A stretch of DNA of 64,000 nt from positions 1-64,000 of the forward strand of contig PBAS01000054.1 in NCBI GenBank assembly GCA_002716625.1, written 5' to 3'. The stretch is from Phycisphaeraceae bacterium (GTDB lineage Bacteria; Planctomycetota; Phycisphaerae; Phycisphaerales; Phycisphaeraceae). The notes under the pieces are model-generated. The model was given only the letters and a program-made list of their open reading frames with translations. It searched no databases and was not told where the DNA came from. Numbering within the stretch: position 1 is the first letter of the stretch; every line of letters begins with the position of its first letter. This document shows positions 45,518 to 54,894 of this stretch, piece by piece. The position numbers and the translations under genes were made by a program.

Positions 45518-47606
45518 AAGGCAAACCCATCCCGCCAGCATCAAATCCGCGTGAACGAAAACCTCGATTCCCCCCCTCTGTGCCAACATCGTCCTCCGTT
45601 TTGACACGGGCAATTTCATTTTTCAATTGCATCCGCTTCTGGCTGTGTCGATCCTCATCAACTGCACGCTGCTTCATGCTTTGATGCTGGTTATGGTAGT
45701 AGATGAGGTGTGCATCACCTTGAGCACCAGAGCCTTTGGAAATCACATCCACCGCAACACTATCTACTCGCATATCCACTTGTCTTATTTGACCCTCGTA
45801 CTCTAAGTCAACCATGCCTCCCATCGGATCACCTGAACTGATGGTGAATGTACTTTCACGTAGTTGACCATTGAATACCCGAAAGAATTCCGCTTCAGCC
45901 CGGTTATGAGACCGGTCAGCTGCAACGACAAAGAACTGAACCTCCGGGTCGATATTGATGGGATCAGACCAAGCAGTGGGGTCTGACGCAATTGCCAGAC
46001 GTTGACCCAACGCTTCTTTCTGTTGCTCATTAAGTTGCTTTTGATCGAATAGTGGATTGAGTACATGTACCCGCAACCGATACCGATAACTGTTACCAGG
46101 CTGTGCGGTGATATCATGCCCCCAGAGAATCATCTTTGGCAGTTCCTGTGACTCAGGATCAACCCTAAGCGGAACATCCTGTCGATTCCGCCTACTGCTT
46201 GCCGTACGACGCCCCATGTTACGCGCCTGGGGAAAACCTGGCGGCGGCATCCCGCCCATCTGCAACATCCCACGAGGCATTCCGCCACGACCCTTGGCTG
46301 CTCCGCCCTTCACATCACGTCCCAGCAACTGATCGCGTTCCAATTCAGCCTCCATCAACTGCTGGGAGAGGGTCGCCATCCTGCTCGCAGGTGTCTTGGG
46401 CATGGCCTGCGTCAATGGCGTCGGAGATTTACGCTTTGACCGCTTTTTCCCACTGGTTGGCATGGAAGGCATGCCCGAAGGCATATCCGGCAAACCACTG
46501 CGCGATTCGGACCGATTACGGGACGGAATATTGGCATTCGCTCTTTGCTTGCCCTTCAAACGGCCATCTTCCTGCAATTGCTTAAGACGCTTCAAGTCCC
46601 TCTTAATCCGATCGATCTGCTTGTTGACCCTAAATAATTTCTCCTGATCAGCCAGTGAAAGATCTTCACCCCGCTCATCGGGCCGCGGCACAAATCGGGC
46701 TGCGGTCATCGGCGGCATGAACCCCTGCATGATCAGTTCCTGACGATCTCGGATCTCCAGCATCACTTGGCCGGGTTGGCCTTCAAACCATGGATCGGCC
46801 TTATAGGGCGTGTGCCACCGACGGAATCCCACGGAGTGAGGTAGTGGATCAATCACATCAGCCTCGCCAGTTGCTGCAGACCAGCGTCCCGTCGACGGAT
46901 CGAGCACTTGGCGCTCAATCACCACATCCGTAACCAACATACGCGGACGCCACCAACCTTCAGGAATCTTGCGCGGACCTTGCTGTGCTTCTAATTTTTC
47001 CACCCATTTGTTTAGATCAAACTCGGCCTTAACGGTAACAAAACGAAAATCTCGCGGCGCCTTTTCGCCGATTAATTTCGCGTAGGCATCGGCGGCTTGC
47101 ATGGCCACTTTGTCTTCACCAACCATTGCTTTTATGTCTGCGATCAATTCGCGACGTGATTGCAAAACACCAAAATCAGCCCACGCCTTGATTTGCGTTG
47201 GCGCGTCAAGAAAGGGAATGTCGTAGGCTTGTGAAACCAGGGATGGACGATCCTGAATATCCAATCCCGGGGTGCCAATGGGCCCGTCAAATTGCCCCAT
47301 TGCTAGGATTGGCTGTTCCTTGCGAGTCTTAAAATGTTGCGTATAACCCTGCACCTGCACGGTATCTACGTTGCGCAAGCCTTTCTTGGAATTTAGTTGT
47401 CCAGCAAGCTTTTCCAGTTCCTCTTGAACTTTCCCTTCCGCATCTTCAATGGCAAGGCTCTGTTTTTCCCGCCCGACCTGCATTTCCACGCGATAAGGAC
47501 TGCGGATAAAATAAAACCACACCACACATAGAAAGAAAAGAGCTGCCCACGCCAAAACAATTTTCTCAACATGCATCTCAAGGATGTTGACATTCTTAAT
47601 CTTCAT
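45507..47606 (-). CDS. Membrane-anchored protein of unknown function, downstream of PilM-PilN and PilO-like genes
   Basis: The 699-residue product starts with a single membrane helix (residues 17-36, LAWAALFFLCVVWFYF) and is otherwise exported. A coiled-coil region (about 315-345, QIDRIKRDLKRLKQLQED) leads into a low-complexity Ser/Arg/Met/Pro region (360-470, with PSGMPSMPTSGKKR and GGMPRGMLQMGGMPPPGFP). The C-terminal domain (490-650) is beta-rich with PGNSYRYRLRVHVLNPLF. I do not recognise a family. Position after PilM-PilN and a PilO-like protein suggests a pilus or secretion alignment component. ATG 47606 has AGGAG upstream. Confidence 0.75.
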   Translation of the reverse strand: MKIKNVNILEMHVEKIVLAWAALFFLCVVWFYFIRSPYRVEMQVGREKQSLAIEDAEGKVQEELEKLAGQLNSKKGLRNVDTVQVQGYTQHFKTRKEQPILAMGQFDGPIGTPGLDIQDRPSLVSQAYDIPFLDAPTQIKAWADFGVLQSRRELIADIKAMVGEDKVAMQAADAYAKLIGEKAPRDFRFVTVKAEFDLNKWVEKLEAQQGPRKIPEGWWRPRMLVTDVVIERQVLDPSTGRWSAATGEADVIDPLPHSVGFRRWHTPYKADPWFEGQPGQVMLEIRDRQELIMQGFMPPMTAARFVPRPDERGEDLSLADQEKLFRVNKQIDRIKRDLKRLKQLQEDGRLKGKQRANANIPSRNRSESRSGLPDMPSGMPSMPTSGKKRSKRKSPTPLTQAMPKTPASRMATLSQQLMEAELERDQLLGRDVKGGAAKGRGGMPRGMLQMGGMPPPGFPQARNMGRRTASSRRNRQDVPLRVDPESQELPKMILWGHDITAQPGNSYRYRLRVHVLNPLFDQKQLNEQQKEALGQRLAIASDPTAWSDPINIDPEVQFFVVAADRSHNRAEAEFFRVFNGQLRESTFTISSGDPMGGMVDLEYEGQIRQVDMRVDSVAVDVISKGSGAQGDAHLIYYHNQHQSMKQRAVDEDRHSQKRMQLKNEIARVKTEDDVGTEGGNRGFRSRGFDAGGMGLPFIP

Positions 47607-47682
47607 TACTGACACACTCCTAACGATAGGCCTCAACAGTTGCCATTTACGCCATGGCCGATCATAAGGTCATTAAGCTGAC

Positions 47683-49161
47683 TCAACGGGGCCTGGCACC
47701 CATGCCAAATTCGTCATCCTCATCCATGCCGCTGGGATTGACATAGCCTTCATCCCCTTCCTTGAGGATCCCTAATTCACTTTTAAGCAGGTTCGGCATC
47801 CACTGCGTTACCCATTGCCGTAACCAGATAGTTTCTATCAAAATTTCCACCTCAACTGCATCATTCTCACCATAGACGAAGCCCTCCCGTAAAGCTTCGT
47901 ATTCGTCCACGTCAGTGATGGTCATCTTGAGTACGGTCATGAAATTAACTTCCGAAAGCGTTTCAAAAAGTCGTGGAAGTTGCTGTGAATCCATGACCAG
48001 TGTCACCTGCACATGCCGCACATCATAGATTTGATTGCTGTTTCGGCCGGTATGGCTGATGGCAAAATCAGTGGTCGGATTGCCCACTGCGGTTAGTGTT
48101 CTGCTCGCCCTACCACCCATCAACGTTGCACCGCCCCGCATCAAGGCTGCGCTCATCGGCATGCTAGACCGCGTGCCGGCCAATGTTCCCTTGGTGTGAA
48201 CACCGATATAGCCATCGATAACCTCAATCCCAATAAGCCGTTTGATAGGTGCTGTTGTTACATTCTGCTCGGGATTCCAGACCTCGTTCATTCGGGCAAT
48301 CACCTCGACAATATCCTGCTGCATCCAAAGGCCCATCTGGCCCTCCCAGATTTCATCTACTTTGGGCGCTTTGTCCTCGGCACCGTCGTAACCTGACCAA
48401 AAGTCAATATCAAAGGGCCCTGCAGGAAATTGGATGTAAGCAAGATTCTCTAACGGCTGCTCGGCATAAATATGGATTGACCTTGCTCTTTGAGTCAATA
48501 ATTCAAGCACAGCATTCTGCTGCTCGCTACGCAGGGCTGCTTGCTGACGATCATCCAAGCTAGAGGAGTTCAGCACGAACCGGCCCTTAAAATCGTTCTG
48601 GGTCCTGTCGACCTCTGCCTGAATAGCCTGTCCATTGGGCGGCATGCCCGAATTGAGGTTCGGGTAGGGTGACTCTGGGGAATAGGAACCAAGCATTTGC
48701 TTAAACGCTTCGCGATAAGCTCGCTTGGCATCGTATGGTGTTGCAGGATTAGACGGAGTGGGAAATAAACCACTCATCATCGGGAAGTGGCCCTGGGGTT
48801 CACCTGCATGTTGCAGATGGTCAGATACACCAAACTGATTACGCTCAACGGCAAGACCAAAAATCGCGCTATACTCACCCTTCATGCGACCCAGCAGCCC
48901 CTGCAACTGCTCAATCACGCGAGGATTGACGGTAACGGTTTGACTGGTCGGCTTCTCTCCAGGATTTGCTGCTGGGATCTCCACCGATTTCCCCATCAAC
49001 CCCGTAATCTTTCTCAGATTCTTGTTGATTTCACTGCCGCGCTTTTCAATCCCACCGCCACGCACGTGGCCAAGAAACAGGCCGACCAACGCAATCATCA
49101 CCACCACACCAGCGATCACCACCACTAAATTTGATTTTATCCAAGTGAGTATCCCCTTCAT
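47683..49161 (-). CDS. PilO-like membrane-anchored pilus alignment protein
   Basis: The 492-residue product has an N-terminal membrane helix (residues 12-31, LVVVIAGVVVMIALVGLFLG) and an exported part. The last third resembles the ferredoxin-like domain of PilO/GspM proteins (VTLVMDSQQLPRLFETLSEVNFMTVLKMTITDVD, read in parts, near 370-405). Topology and place next to PilM-PilN make a PilO role likely. The start overlaps the pilM-pilN stop by four bases. It is longer than typical PilO (about 200) because of a large middle region rich in Gln and Asn. Confidence 0.7.
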   Translation of the reverse strand: MKGILTWIKSNLVVVIAGVVVMIALVGLFLGHVRGGGIEKRGSEINKNLRKITGLMGKSVEIPAANPGEKPTSQTVTVNPRVIEQLQGLLGRMKGEYSAIFGLAVERNQFGVSDHLQHAGEPQGHFPMMSGLFPTPSNPATPYDAKRAYREAFKQMLGSYSPESPYPNLNSGMPPNGQAIQAEVDRTQNDFKGRFVLNSSSLDDRQQAALRSEQQNAVLELLTQRARSIHIYAEQPLENLAYIQFPAGPFDIDFWSGYDGAEDKAPKVDEIWEGQMGLWMQQDIVEVIARMNEVWNPEQNVTTAPIKRLIGIEVIDGYIGVHTKGTLAGTRSSMPMSAALMRGGATLMGGRASRTLTAVGNPTTDFAISHTGRNSNQIYDVRHVQVTLVMDSQQLPRLFETLSEVNFMTVLKMTITDVDEYEALREGFVYGENDAVEVEILIETIWLRQWVTQWMPNLLKSELGILKEGDEGYVNPSGMDEDDEFGMGARPR

Positions 49162-51347
49162 AGCCGCACCTCCGCCTTGGCCTGCGTACCACCCTTGATC
49201 GGTTTGCCTGTTGTCCGCTCGCCGGTTTCAGCCTTGCGAGCATCATCGGGGCCCACTAACTTGGCAATCAAGACGATCTTGAAACGCGAGTCCGTTGTTC
49301 GGGACTCATCCGAAAATGGTCGCTTGGGATACAAGTCATCGACGGTCGAGCGATCTACACTGCCGCGCCCCCCGGACACTGGTCCACCCATTGGCTGTGC
49401 TCCTGGAAAACCCATCATGCCACCCATGGCAGCAGGCCCACCTATTCGTCCAGCCATCGGATCAACCCTAGTTGATCGATCCATTGCACTGGATCTAGAA
49501 CGCGAGGTCCTCCTGGTTCGCTGGGAACTTGATGAGTCGCGACGACGTATTCCCTTGGCATCCAAGGCGGGTTCGACGTAAAAGTCCTCGTCTAGCACTT
49601 CAATCCGATAGGGACGGTCCGGTTGATCGCTATGCGACTTTAGCCATCCAATCACATGATCCGACAATTCCCTGGCAGCTCCGGGCTGCAAGGTGATTAA
49701 TCCCGTTACCGTAATATGTATATGGCCAGGTAATCCCGGGTCTACCGATGAACCACCGCCGGACCTATTATTTGCGCCCAGTTTTTTACCTTTCTTTTTG
49801 TTCGCCTTTCTTTTCTTGCCTTTTTTCTTTGACCCTTTTAAACCCTCCATCTCATCACCCGTTGCATACTTATATTCCGCCTCAATTGATTCGATAAAAA
49901 CCCGGCGGCGTTCAGCTCGTGGGATCTGCTCCCAGTCGGGATAATGTGATTTGGTTAAGACCTCCTGGGGTTGTAGGGCCAAGGTCGCCATATTGAGATC
50001 CTGCATCAACTTTGGCCACACGTCACGATAATCGAGTAACCGGCTGAGATTCTCGATCGCCTCTAAATCCCCCTTATCCTCGCTCAACTCCTCCAGTTCC
50101 ATCACATATCCCTCCGCCTTTGGCACCACCTGCTTCATTTTTGCTTTCGTCTCCTGTGCACCTAACTTTACCTCCCCTTCAACCCGGAGCAGATTGCCCC
50201 ACATCAGTAGCACCGGCAGAACGATCATTGCTGCCGCCGCCGCAAACCAGCGTTGTTTTTCCCGCCACAACTGCTGACGAACCAGATGGCGGGGCAATAC
50301 ATTGGCTGACACCGATTCCAAACCCAGACCTTGTATTGCCAGGCCATAGGCTGTTGCAAGATTCACCGCATCTGCCGTAAATTCTGACTCCTGTTTACCT
50401 CCAACACCGATGCGGTCAAAGCCTTCGGGACGCACAATCTCCAGTTGTAGTTCCTGTTTAAGGAATTTTTGCAAAGCCGGAAGACGAAACGTCGAACCAA
50501 CACCAATCAGTTGACCAAGACTGGCTTCCTGATTGAGACTCTGGTAATAGCCAAGCGAACGCTGTATCTCCTGAACCAGTTCAGCATACACCGGACGCAT
50601 CGCCGTTAGGATCTTCTTTGCGTATTTGCTCGTAGCAGCTTCACGCTTGAGTTTCTCTGCCTTGGGGTAACTTAGTTTGAATGCACGCACCAATGCTTCA
50701 GTGAAGTTGTTGCCTCCGATAGGAAGTGTACGAAGCCACATAGCACCGCCTTCATTAATAATCACATCAGTACTGGTTGTACCGATGTCCACCACAATCA
50801 CACCCTCATTGTCTTCAGCCTGTCTCTTGTCATATTCAAACGCATTAAAAACTCCCAGCGGCGAAAGCGTTAGACCATCAACAGTAACCCCAACCTGCTT
50901 GAAGTTAAGAAGAAAATCAGCGACTTTATCCTTGGTGATCGCGAAAATACCGACAGACAAATCCGGGGAATCAGCTTGGGAAAATACCTGATAATCCCAC
51001 TCTACCTGCTCGATGGGAAATGGGACCTGCTGTACTGCTTCAAACTTGACAATGTCGGGTACTTTCTTGGGTTCGACCGGTGGCAGCTTGGCAAATCGAG
51101 CAAATGCCATATGCCCTGGTACCGACACCATTACCGTACTTTTAGATAAGTCGCGTGTCGCAAGTAATTCATCTAGGCCAACCTGAATCTGCTCCTCGAC
51201 GTCTAAATCCGGCGTGGTGAGAATCTGCTTGAACGGGATCACCGTGTAGTCAGCCAAGGTCACATCCGCACCATCACCAATCAACCTTACTGCCTTGATA
51301 GCATTAGACCCTACTTCGATACCCCAACAGTCGTTCTTCTTCGCCAT
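49158..51347 (-). CDS. PilM-PilN fusion protein, type IV pilus assembly
   Basis: The 729-residue product joins PilM and PilN. Residues 5-350 are the actin-like PilM domain: WGIEVGSNAIKAVRL (phosphate 1), GVIVVDIGTTSTDVII (phosphate 2), SLGQLIGVGSTFRLPALQKFL. A membrane helix (373-392, WFAAAAAMIVLPVLLMWGNL) then leads to a PilN-like exported segment. This includes a Lys-rich patch (near 490-515), a beta-rich domain with HIHITVTGLITLQPG, and a long Ser/Arg tail (590-665). GAGG precedes ATG 51347. Fused PilM-PilN is unusual, since the two are separate in most bacteria. Confidence 0.85.
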   Translation of the reverse strand: MAKKNDCWGIEVGSNAIKAVRLIGDGADVTLADYTVIPFKQILTTPDLDVEEQIQVGLDELLATRDLSKSTVMVSVPGHMAFARFAKLPPVEPKKVPDIVKFEAVQQVPFPIEQVEWDYQVFSQADSPDLSVGIFAITKDKVADFLLNFKQVGVTVDGLTLSPLGVFNAFEYDKRQAEDNEGVIVVDIGTTSTDVIINEGGAMWLRTLPIGGNNFTEALVRAFKLSYPKAEKLKREAATSKYAKKILTAMRPVYAELVQEIQRSLGYYQSLNQEASLGQLIGVGSTFRLPALQKFLKQELQLEIVRPEGFDRIGVGGKQESEFTADAVNLATAYGLAIQGLGLESVSANVLPRHLVRQQLWREKQRWFAAAAAMIVLPVLLMWGNLLRVEGEVKLGAQETKAKMKQVVPKAEGYVMELEELSEDKGDLEAIENLSRLLDYRDVWPKLMQDLNMATLALQPQEVLTKSHYPDWEQIPRAERRRVFIESIEAEYKYATGDEMEGLKGSKKKGKKRKANKKKGKKLGANNRSGGGSSVDPGLPGHIHITVTGLITLQPGAARELSDHVIGWLKSHSDQPDRPYRIEVLDEDFYVEPALDAKGIRRRDSSSSQRTRRTSRSRSSAMDRSTRVDPMAGRIGGPAAMGGMMGFPGAQPMGGPVSGGRGSVDRSTVDDLYPKRPFSDESRTTDSRFKIVLIAKLVGPDDARKAETGERTTGKPIKGGTQAKAEVRL

Positions 51348-51834
51348 GCCGTATACCTCGCTAAACCAATTGTTCTCGATCCTTTTCTATTCGTGCGCGG
51401 TCGTCCTGATTCAACTGCTATTCAGCACCAAACCTGCCGGAGATCAGATACGGTGCCGACCTATAAATTCCATGAGGCCGATTAGCTGATCTTGAATGAT
51501 CGTTATGGTATTGAATTCATGCGTTAGTGGGAACCGGCGGGGCCAAATGAAGCCAGATGAACCTTATTTATCAGGGGGCCTTATCGTGGTATGCCTGTGT
51601 GGGGCTCTCAAGAAACCGGGGATTGGAACCCCTACTGCCATCCACCCAGCAAACTTATTTAATCGCCCCACATTCCGAAGGTCAAGATTCTGGTAGAAGT
51701 ACGGGCGTAAGCGTACAAAGAGGTTTTTCCCCTCCCTGCTAGACGTTGTCGAAGCGGAGCGGGTTCGATGACCTGAACTAGGTAAATCCGTAGGCCCGCC
51801 ACGCCAATTCATGGTGTATACTTGCCCTAACCAT
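51348..51834. other. Intergenic region between PilM-PilN and tRNA-Ala, with strong inverted repeats
   Basis: This 487-base stretch has no convincing protein gene. It contains a hairpin GTACG-ggcgtaag-CGTAC (51699-51716) and a larger one with CTAG (51739-51742) pairing with CTAG (51778-51781) around a 9-bp inner stem, GTTGTCGAA (51745-51753) with TTCGATGAC (51764-51772), with two G-T pairs. A GGGGATTGGAACCCC repeat lies at about 51618-51632. It may hold an unannotated structured RNA. No known RNA family was identified by eye. Confidence 0.45.
51817..51822 (+). promoter_or_regulatory. Possible -10 element for the tRNA gene
   Basis: TATACT at 51817-51822 lies 13 bases upstream of the mature tRNA 5' end and matches the TATAAT consensus at five of six positions. 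No clear TTGACA-like -35 is found at the expected spacing, so this is tentative. Confidence 0.35.
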
Positions 51835-51907
51835 GGGGCCGTAGCTCAATTGGGAGAGCGCTGCGTTCGCAATGCAGAGGTTGGCGGTTCGATCCCGCTC
51901 GGCTCCA
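51835..51907 (+). tRNA. tRNA-Ala (anticodon CGC)
   Basis: The 73-base cloverleaf is complete. The acceptor stem GGGGCCG pairs with CGGCTCC, with one G-T pair. The D arm has GCTC/GAGC. The anticodon stem CTGCG/TGCAG encloses loop TTCGCAA with anticodon CGC (51868-51870), which reads GCG (Ala). The T arm has the TTCGATC loop and the discriminator base is A. No CCA is encoded, so it must be added. The alanine identity rests on the anticodon; the usual G3-U70 pair is present as G-T at the third acceptor position. Confidence 0.97.
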
Positions 51908-51934
51908 TTTATCTACCCCTTGCTGCAGAAGAGC

Positions 51935-52648
51935 CTAACCACCGTGCTGCCGTAATAAGGCGGCCACATCAGCCCGACGAAGTGGACTGGCCTTGCCTCG
52001 ATGACCTTCTTCAACGGTCAATTGCAATGGTGTCTGACCATCTACATTTGCTGCAGCCACGTCTGCGCCCTGCTTCAATAAAAACTGAACCATTGCCATA
52101 TCACCATTCCACGATGCCACATGCAGCGGTGTCCATCGGCGTCCATCACCCGCATTGACCTCCGCACCATGCTCTATCAGAAGCCTGGCCATATCATCAC
52201 GCCCCTCCCGTACCGCCAGAAAGAACGGTGTGCGACCACGATTATCCTGAATATCCACCAACGCACCACGCTTTAGTAGATATCGCACCATCTCGACCTT
52301 GCCCACTTTTGCTGTCGCATGCAGGACAACCTGACCATATGCAGCCTTGGCATCGACATCAGCACCCTTTTCAAGTAATAGATCCAACATTGGAATATGG
52401 CCCTTCCAAGCCGCCCAATACAACGCGCTATTACCATCCCGGTCATATGTATTGACATCCACGCCCTCAGTCAGGAGGATCTTGACCTGCGGCACATTTC
52501 CTGCTTTTACCAACTCAAGATATTCCAAATCCGCTTCCGAAGGCCCACAACCAACTGGGAACAACAGCAAGAATGCCGTTACTCCAATCTGGACAAGGGC
52601 ACGCCTGCCATTGCGTGCCAATTTAAAAGTTGGCTCCATGTTACTCAT
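51935..52648 (-). CDS. Ankyrin-repeat lipoprotein
   Basis: The 237-residue product has a lipoprotein signal (hydrophobic FLLLFPVG then Cys at 34 in VGCGPS) and at least five ankyrin repeats with the pattern G.TPLH.A...G...V...LL..GA.V (for example GNSALYWAAWKGHIPMLDLLL and WTPLHVASWNGDMAMVQFLL). It is probably anchored in a membrane facing the periplasm and serves protein binding. ATG 52639 (MEPTF) is a possible later start. It stands alone between tRNA-Ala and the symporter gene. Confidence 0.88.
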   Translation of the reverse strand: MSNMEPTFKLARNGRRALVQIGVTAFLLLFPVGCGPSEADLEYLELVKAGNVPQVKILLTEGVDVNTYDRDGNSALYWAAWKGHIPMLDLLLEKGADVDAKAAYGQVVLHATAKVGKVEMVRYLLKRGALVDIQDNRGRTPFFLAVREGRDDMARLLIEHGAEVNAGDGRRWTPLHVASWNGDMAMVQFLLKQGADVAAANVDGQTPLQLTVEEGHRGKASPLRRADVAALLRQHGG

Positions 52649-52784
52649 GCCGATACTCAGCCTGATCAGGAAACCTACGTGTTACTGGCAACGATCTAGG
52701 ACTAACCAGCGTGAACGATGCCGCACAACAATATCAAAGAAATCCGCCAAAAGATCCGTACGATCCAACCACCTTATGTCACAA

Positions 52785-54692
52785 TCAAGCCGGGTCAGAC
52801 TCATTGGCCAGTTGAGGAAAGTATTCGCGATGAAGCTTTTCAACCTGCTCGGGCGGAACCGGCTTGGACATACCCACGAAAAAGGCGAGGAACCACATCA
52901 CAAAGATGCCAACTACAAGCATCACTAGTTGCCAAACCCAAAGTGAGGGTAAGCCGAATGGTTTCCAAGTGGCTGGCGCGTTGGGATTTGAAAAAATATT
53001 ATTACCAATCACGGCAAAGGGACCAAACCCAATCAAAAACCATGCCACCGTCAAAATCCATGCTAATCTCACATATTTGCGCCGATTGACAGGAATGCCG
53101 GAAACTGCCTGAATAAAGTCATGCCGTTTCTGCTTGGCTGACCGTACCTCGGGAACGTCAGGAAGAACCAAGGAGACAACTGTCGCAACCAACAAATTAC
53201 ATACAATGCCCCAACCAGCGCTATGAATAGTCAGCGGGAACCTACCCCAGGCAATAAAGGGGAACCATTCAACTGTCTTGTCTGTCAGCGTAACTGCCAC
53301 CAGCCCGGCAACCAGCCCCCACACGACACCGCGACCTGTCAGCCACCTAAAATAACAAACGCCCATTAACGCGGGATACATCTGAAAACCATAAGCCACC
53401 GCCAATCCACCAAGCATCACGATTGGACTGTTCGCACGGGTGGCCACCAATAAAGCAAACGCAGCAATCACAAACACACCAATACGCCCCACCAGTTTCT
53501 GTGACTGATCTGATGCATCTACAACCATGTAATGGCGATATACATCACGTGTAACCATGCCGCTAAAAGTGGACATGTAGGCCGCCCCGGTACTCTGCAT
53601 TGCAGCCAAGGCACAGACGGCCAAAAGACCAACCAGCCAAGGTGAGGTTGCACTGAGAAGATTGATCAACTGGGGCACTAAATCCTTGTGCGTCGGGTCC
53701 TTTAGAATTCCTTTGGCAACAAGAATATTCCCGCCCAAGCCTTGAAATATGGTAAAGGTAAAAAGAATAATCCCAACAATCAGTGACGAGGCAACCACTT
53801 GCTGCCAACGGAAAGGGCGGCTGGTCTTATTGGAAAAAGCCCACATTGAAAACGCAGGTGAGGATTGAATCCCCATCAAGGCGAACATATAGGTCATACA
53901 CATCACACCGGTCCAGATTCCCCCCTTGGCATCAGTACCGGCCCAAACTAATTGATAAGCGCCTGGCATGGCCACATGACGAGAGTAGTTGTCTGGCGTC
54001 AGTTTCTCGCTTGACATCACATCTTGCTTGACAAAATTAGCTAAACCCTCCGTAAAACCGGACCAGCCACCGGCAAAGTGCACCGCAACAAAACCCAAAA
54101 TAACAATACCGACAGCAAGCAAAAGACATTGCGCACAATCCACGTAAGCAACCGAACGCAATCCGCCACAGGCCACATAAATGACTACAACTGCCGACAG
54201 TACAAACATCCCTTGGTTAACGGTAAATTGCCCGTCGGTCAACACGTTAAACAAGTGGCCCGATGCCTTAAGTTGCACGCCCAGATATGGCACACTAAAA
54301 AGTAGTGCCACCAGAACAGTTAATAAGCGAATCGCATTTCCACCGTAATAATCACTATACATCTCACCAGGCGTGACATACCGGAAAGCCCGGCCAAGTA
54401 CCCACTGGCGACGCAGGAAAAGGACACCGGTAAATGGAATAGCTAGGGCATAGAAGGATGCAAAGGCATATGGCAGACCGTCTGTGAAAATCTTTCCCGG
54501 ATGGCCGATAAACGTCCAGCCGCTAAAACTGGTCGCTGTTGCCGCCAGCACAAAGACCCATACACTGATCGACCGGCCCGCAACGAAATAATCTTCTGAA
54601 GTACGGGACCGCAGCGCCCCCTTAAAGCCCCAATACAGACAATAGGCCCAGTAAAGCCCCACAAAGATGTACAACCATGCAAGTGTGGACAT
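52785..54692 (-). CDS. Sodium:solute symporter (SSS family)
   Basis: The 635-residue product is an SSS (SLC5-like) permease with about 13 membrane helices. Family features are SEDYFVAGRSISVWVFVLAATATSFSGWTFIG (in pieces, near 32-63), GYVTPGEMYSDYYGG-like segment FRYVTPGEMYSDYYGG, and AAMQSTGAAYMSTFSGMVTRDVYR in the core bundle. The substrate is unknown. The gene is divergent from uxaE with 202 bases between, so it may import the hexuronate or oligouronide that UxaE acts on. The long C-terminal extension with extra helices is common in planctomycete SSS proteins. Confidence 0.9.
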   Translation of the reverse strand: MSTLAWLYIFVGLYWAYCLYWGFKGALRSRTSEDYFVAGRSISVWVFVLAATATSFSGWTFIGHPGKIFTDGLPYAFASFYALAIPFTGVLFLRRQWVLGRAFRYVTPGEMYSDYYGGNAIRLLTVLVALLFSVPYLGVQLKASGHLFNVLTDGQFTVNQGMFVLSAVVVIYVACGGLRSVAYVDCAQCLLLAVGIVILGFVAVHFAGGWSGFTEGLANFVKQDVMSSEKLTPDNYSRHVAMPGAYQLVWAGTDAKGGIWTGVMCMTYMFALMGIQSSPAFSMWAFSNKTSRPFRWQQVVASSLIVGIILFTFTIFQGLGGNILVAKGILKDPTHKDLVPQLINLLSATSPWLVGLLAVCALAAMQSTGAAYMSTFSGMVTRDVYRHYMVVDASDQSQKLVGRIGVFVIAAFALLVATRANSPIVMLGGLAVAYGFQMYPALMGVCYFRWLTGRGVVWGLVAGLVAVTLTDKTVEWFPFIAWGRFPLTIHSAGWGIVCNLLVATVVSLVLPDVPEVRSAKQKRHDFIQAVSGIPVNRRKYVRLAWILTVAWFLIGFGPFAVIGNNIFSNPNAPATWKPFGLPSLWVWQLVMLVVGIFVMWFLAFFVGMSKPVPPEQVEKLHREYFPQLANESDPA

Positions 54693-54894
54693 GCCAAATA
54701 CCCTATCACCAACCAGATGAACAAGACCACAAGGCGTGGATCTGAATGTACATATTCAACGAATCCTTCGCAAAGTACTGAACACTGAAAACTCTGACCA
54801 CCCACCCCAATGGGCACATATCCGTTTTGACCCCTCGCCAATTCAGGTATAGTTTGAGCCAAACGACTATTTAACAAAAAACTGGATCTCTTTT

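Noticed and set aside
51618-51660. tRNA-like T arm (GGGGTTCCAATCCCC on the minus strand)
   Set aside because: The loop has C where A or G is expected, and no matching acceptor, anticodon or D stems could be built around it.
51735-51805. Possible signal recognition particle RNA start
   Set aside because: GCTAGACG, AGCGG and AATCCG resemble the 5' part of large bacterial SRP RNA, but the conserved helix 8 motif (GGAAGG with AGCAG) is not present in the 30 bases before the tRNA, and the spacing is wrong.
54693-54877. Small membrane ORF upstream of the symporter
   Set aside because: A minus-strand stretch DPRLVVLFIWLVIGYLA looks like a membrane helix, but it reads directly into the symporter gene in another frame, has no good start and no conserved length.
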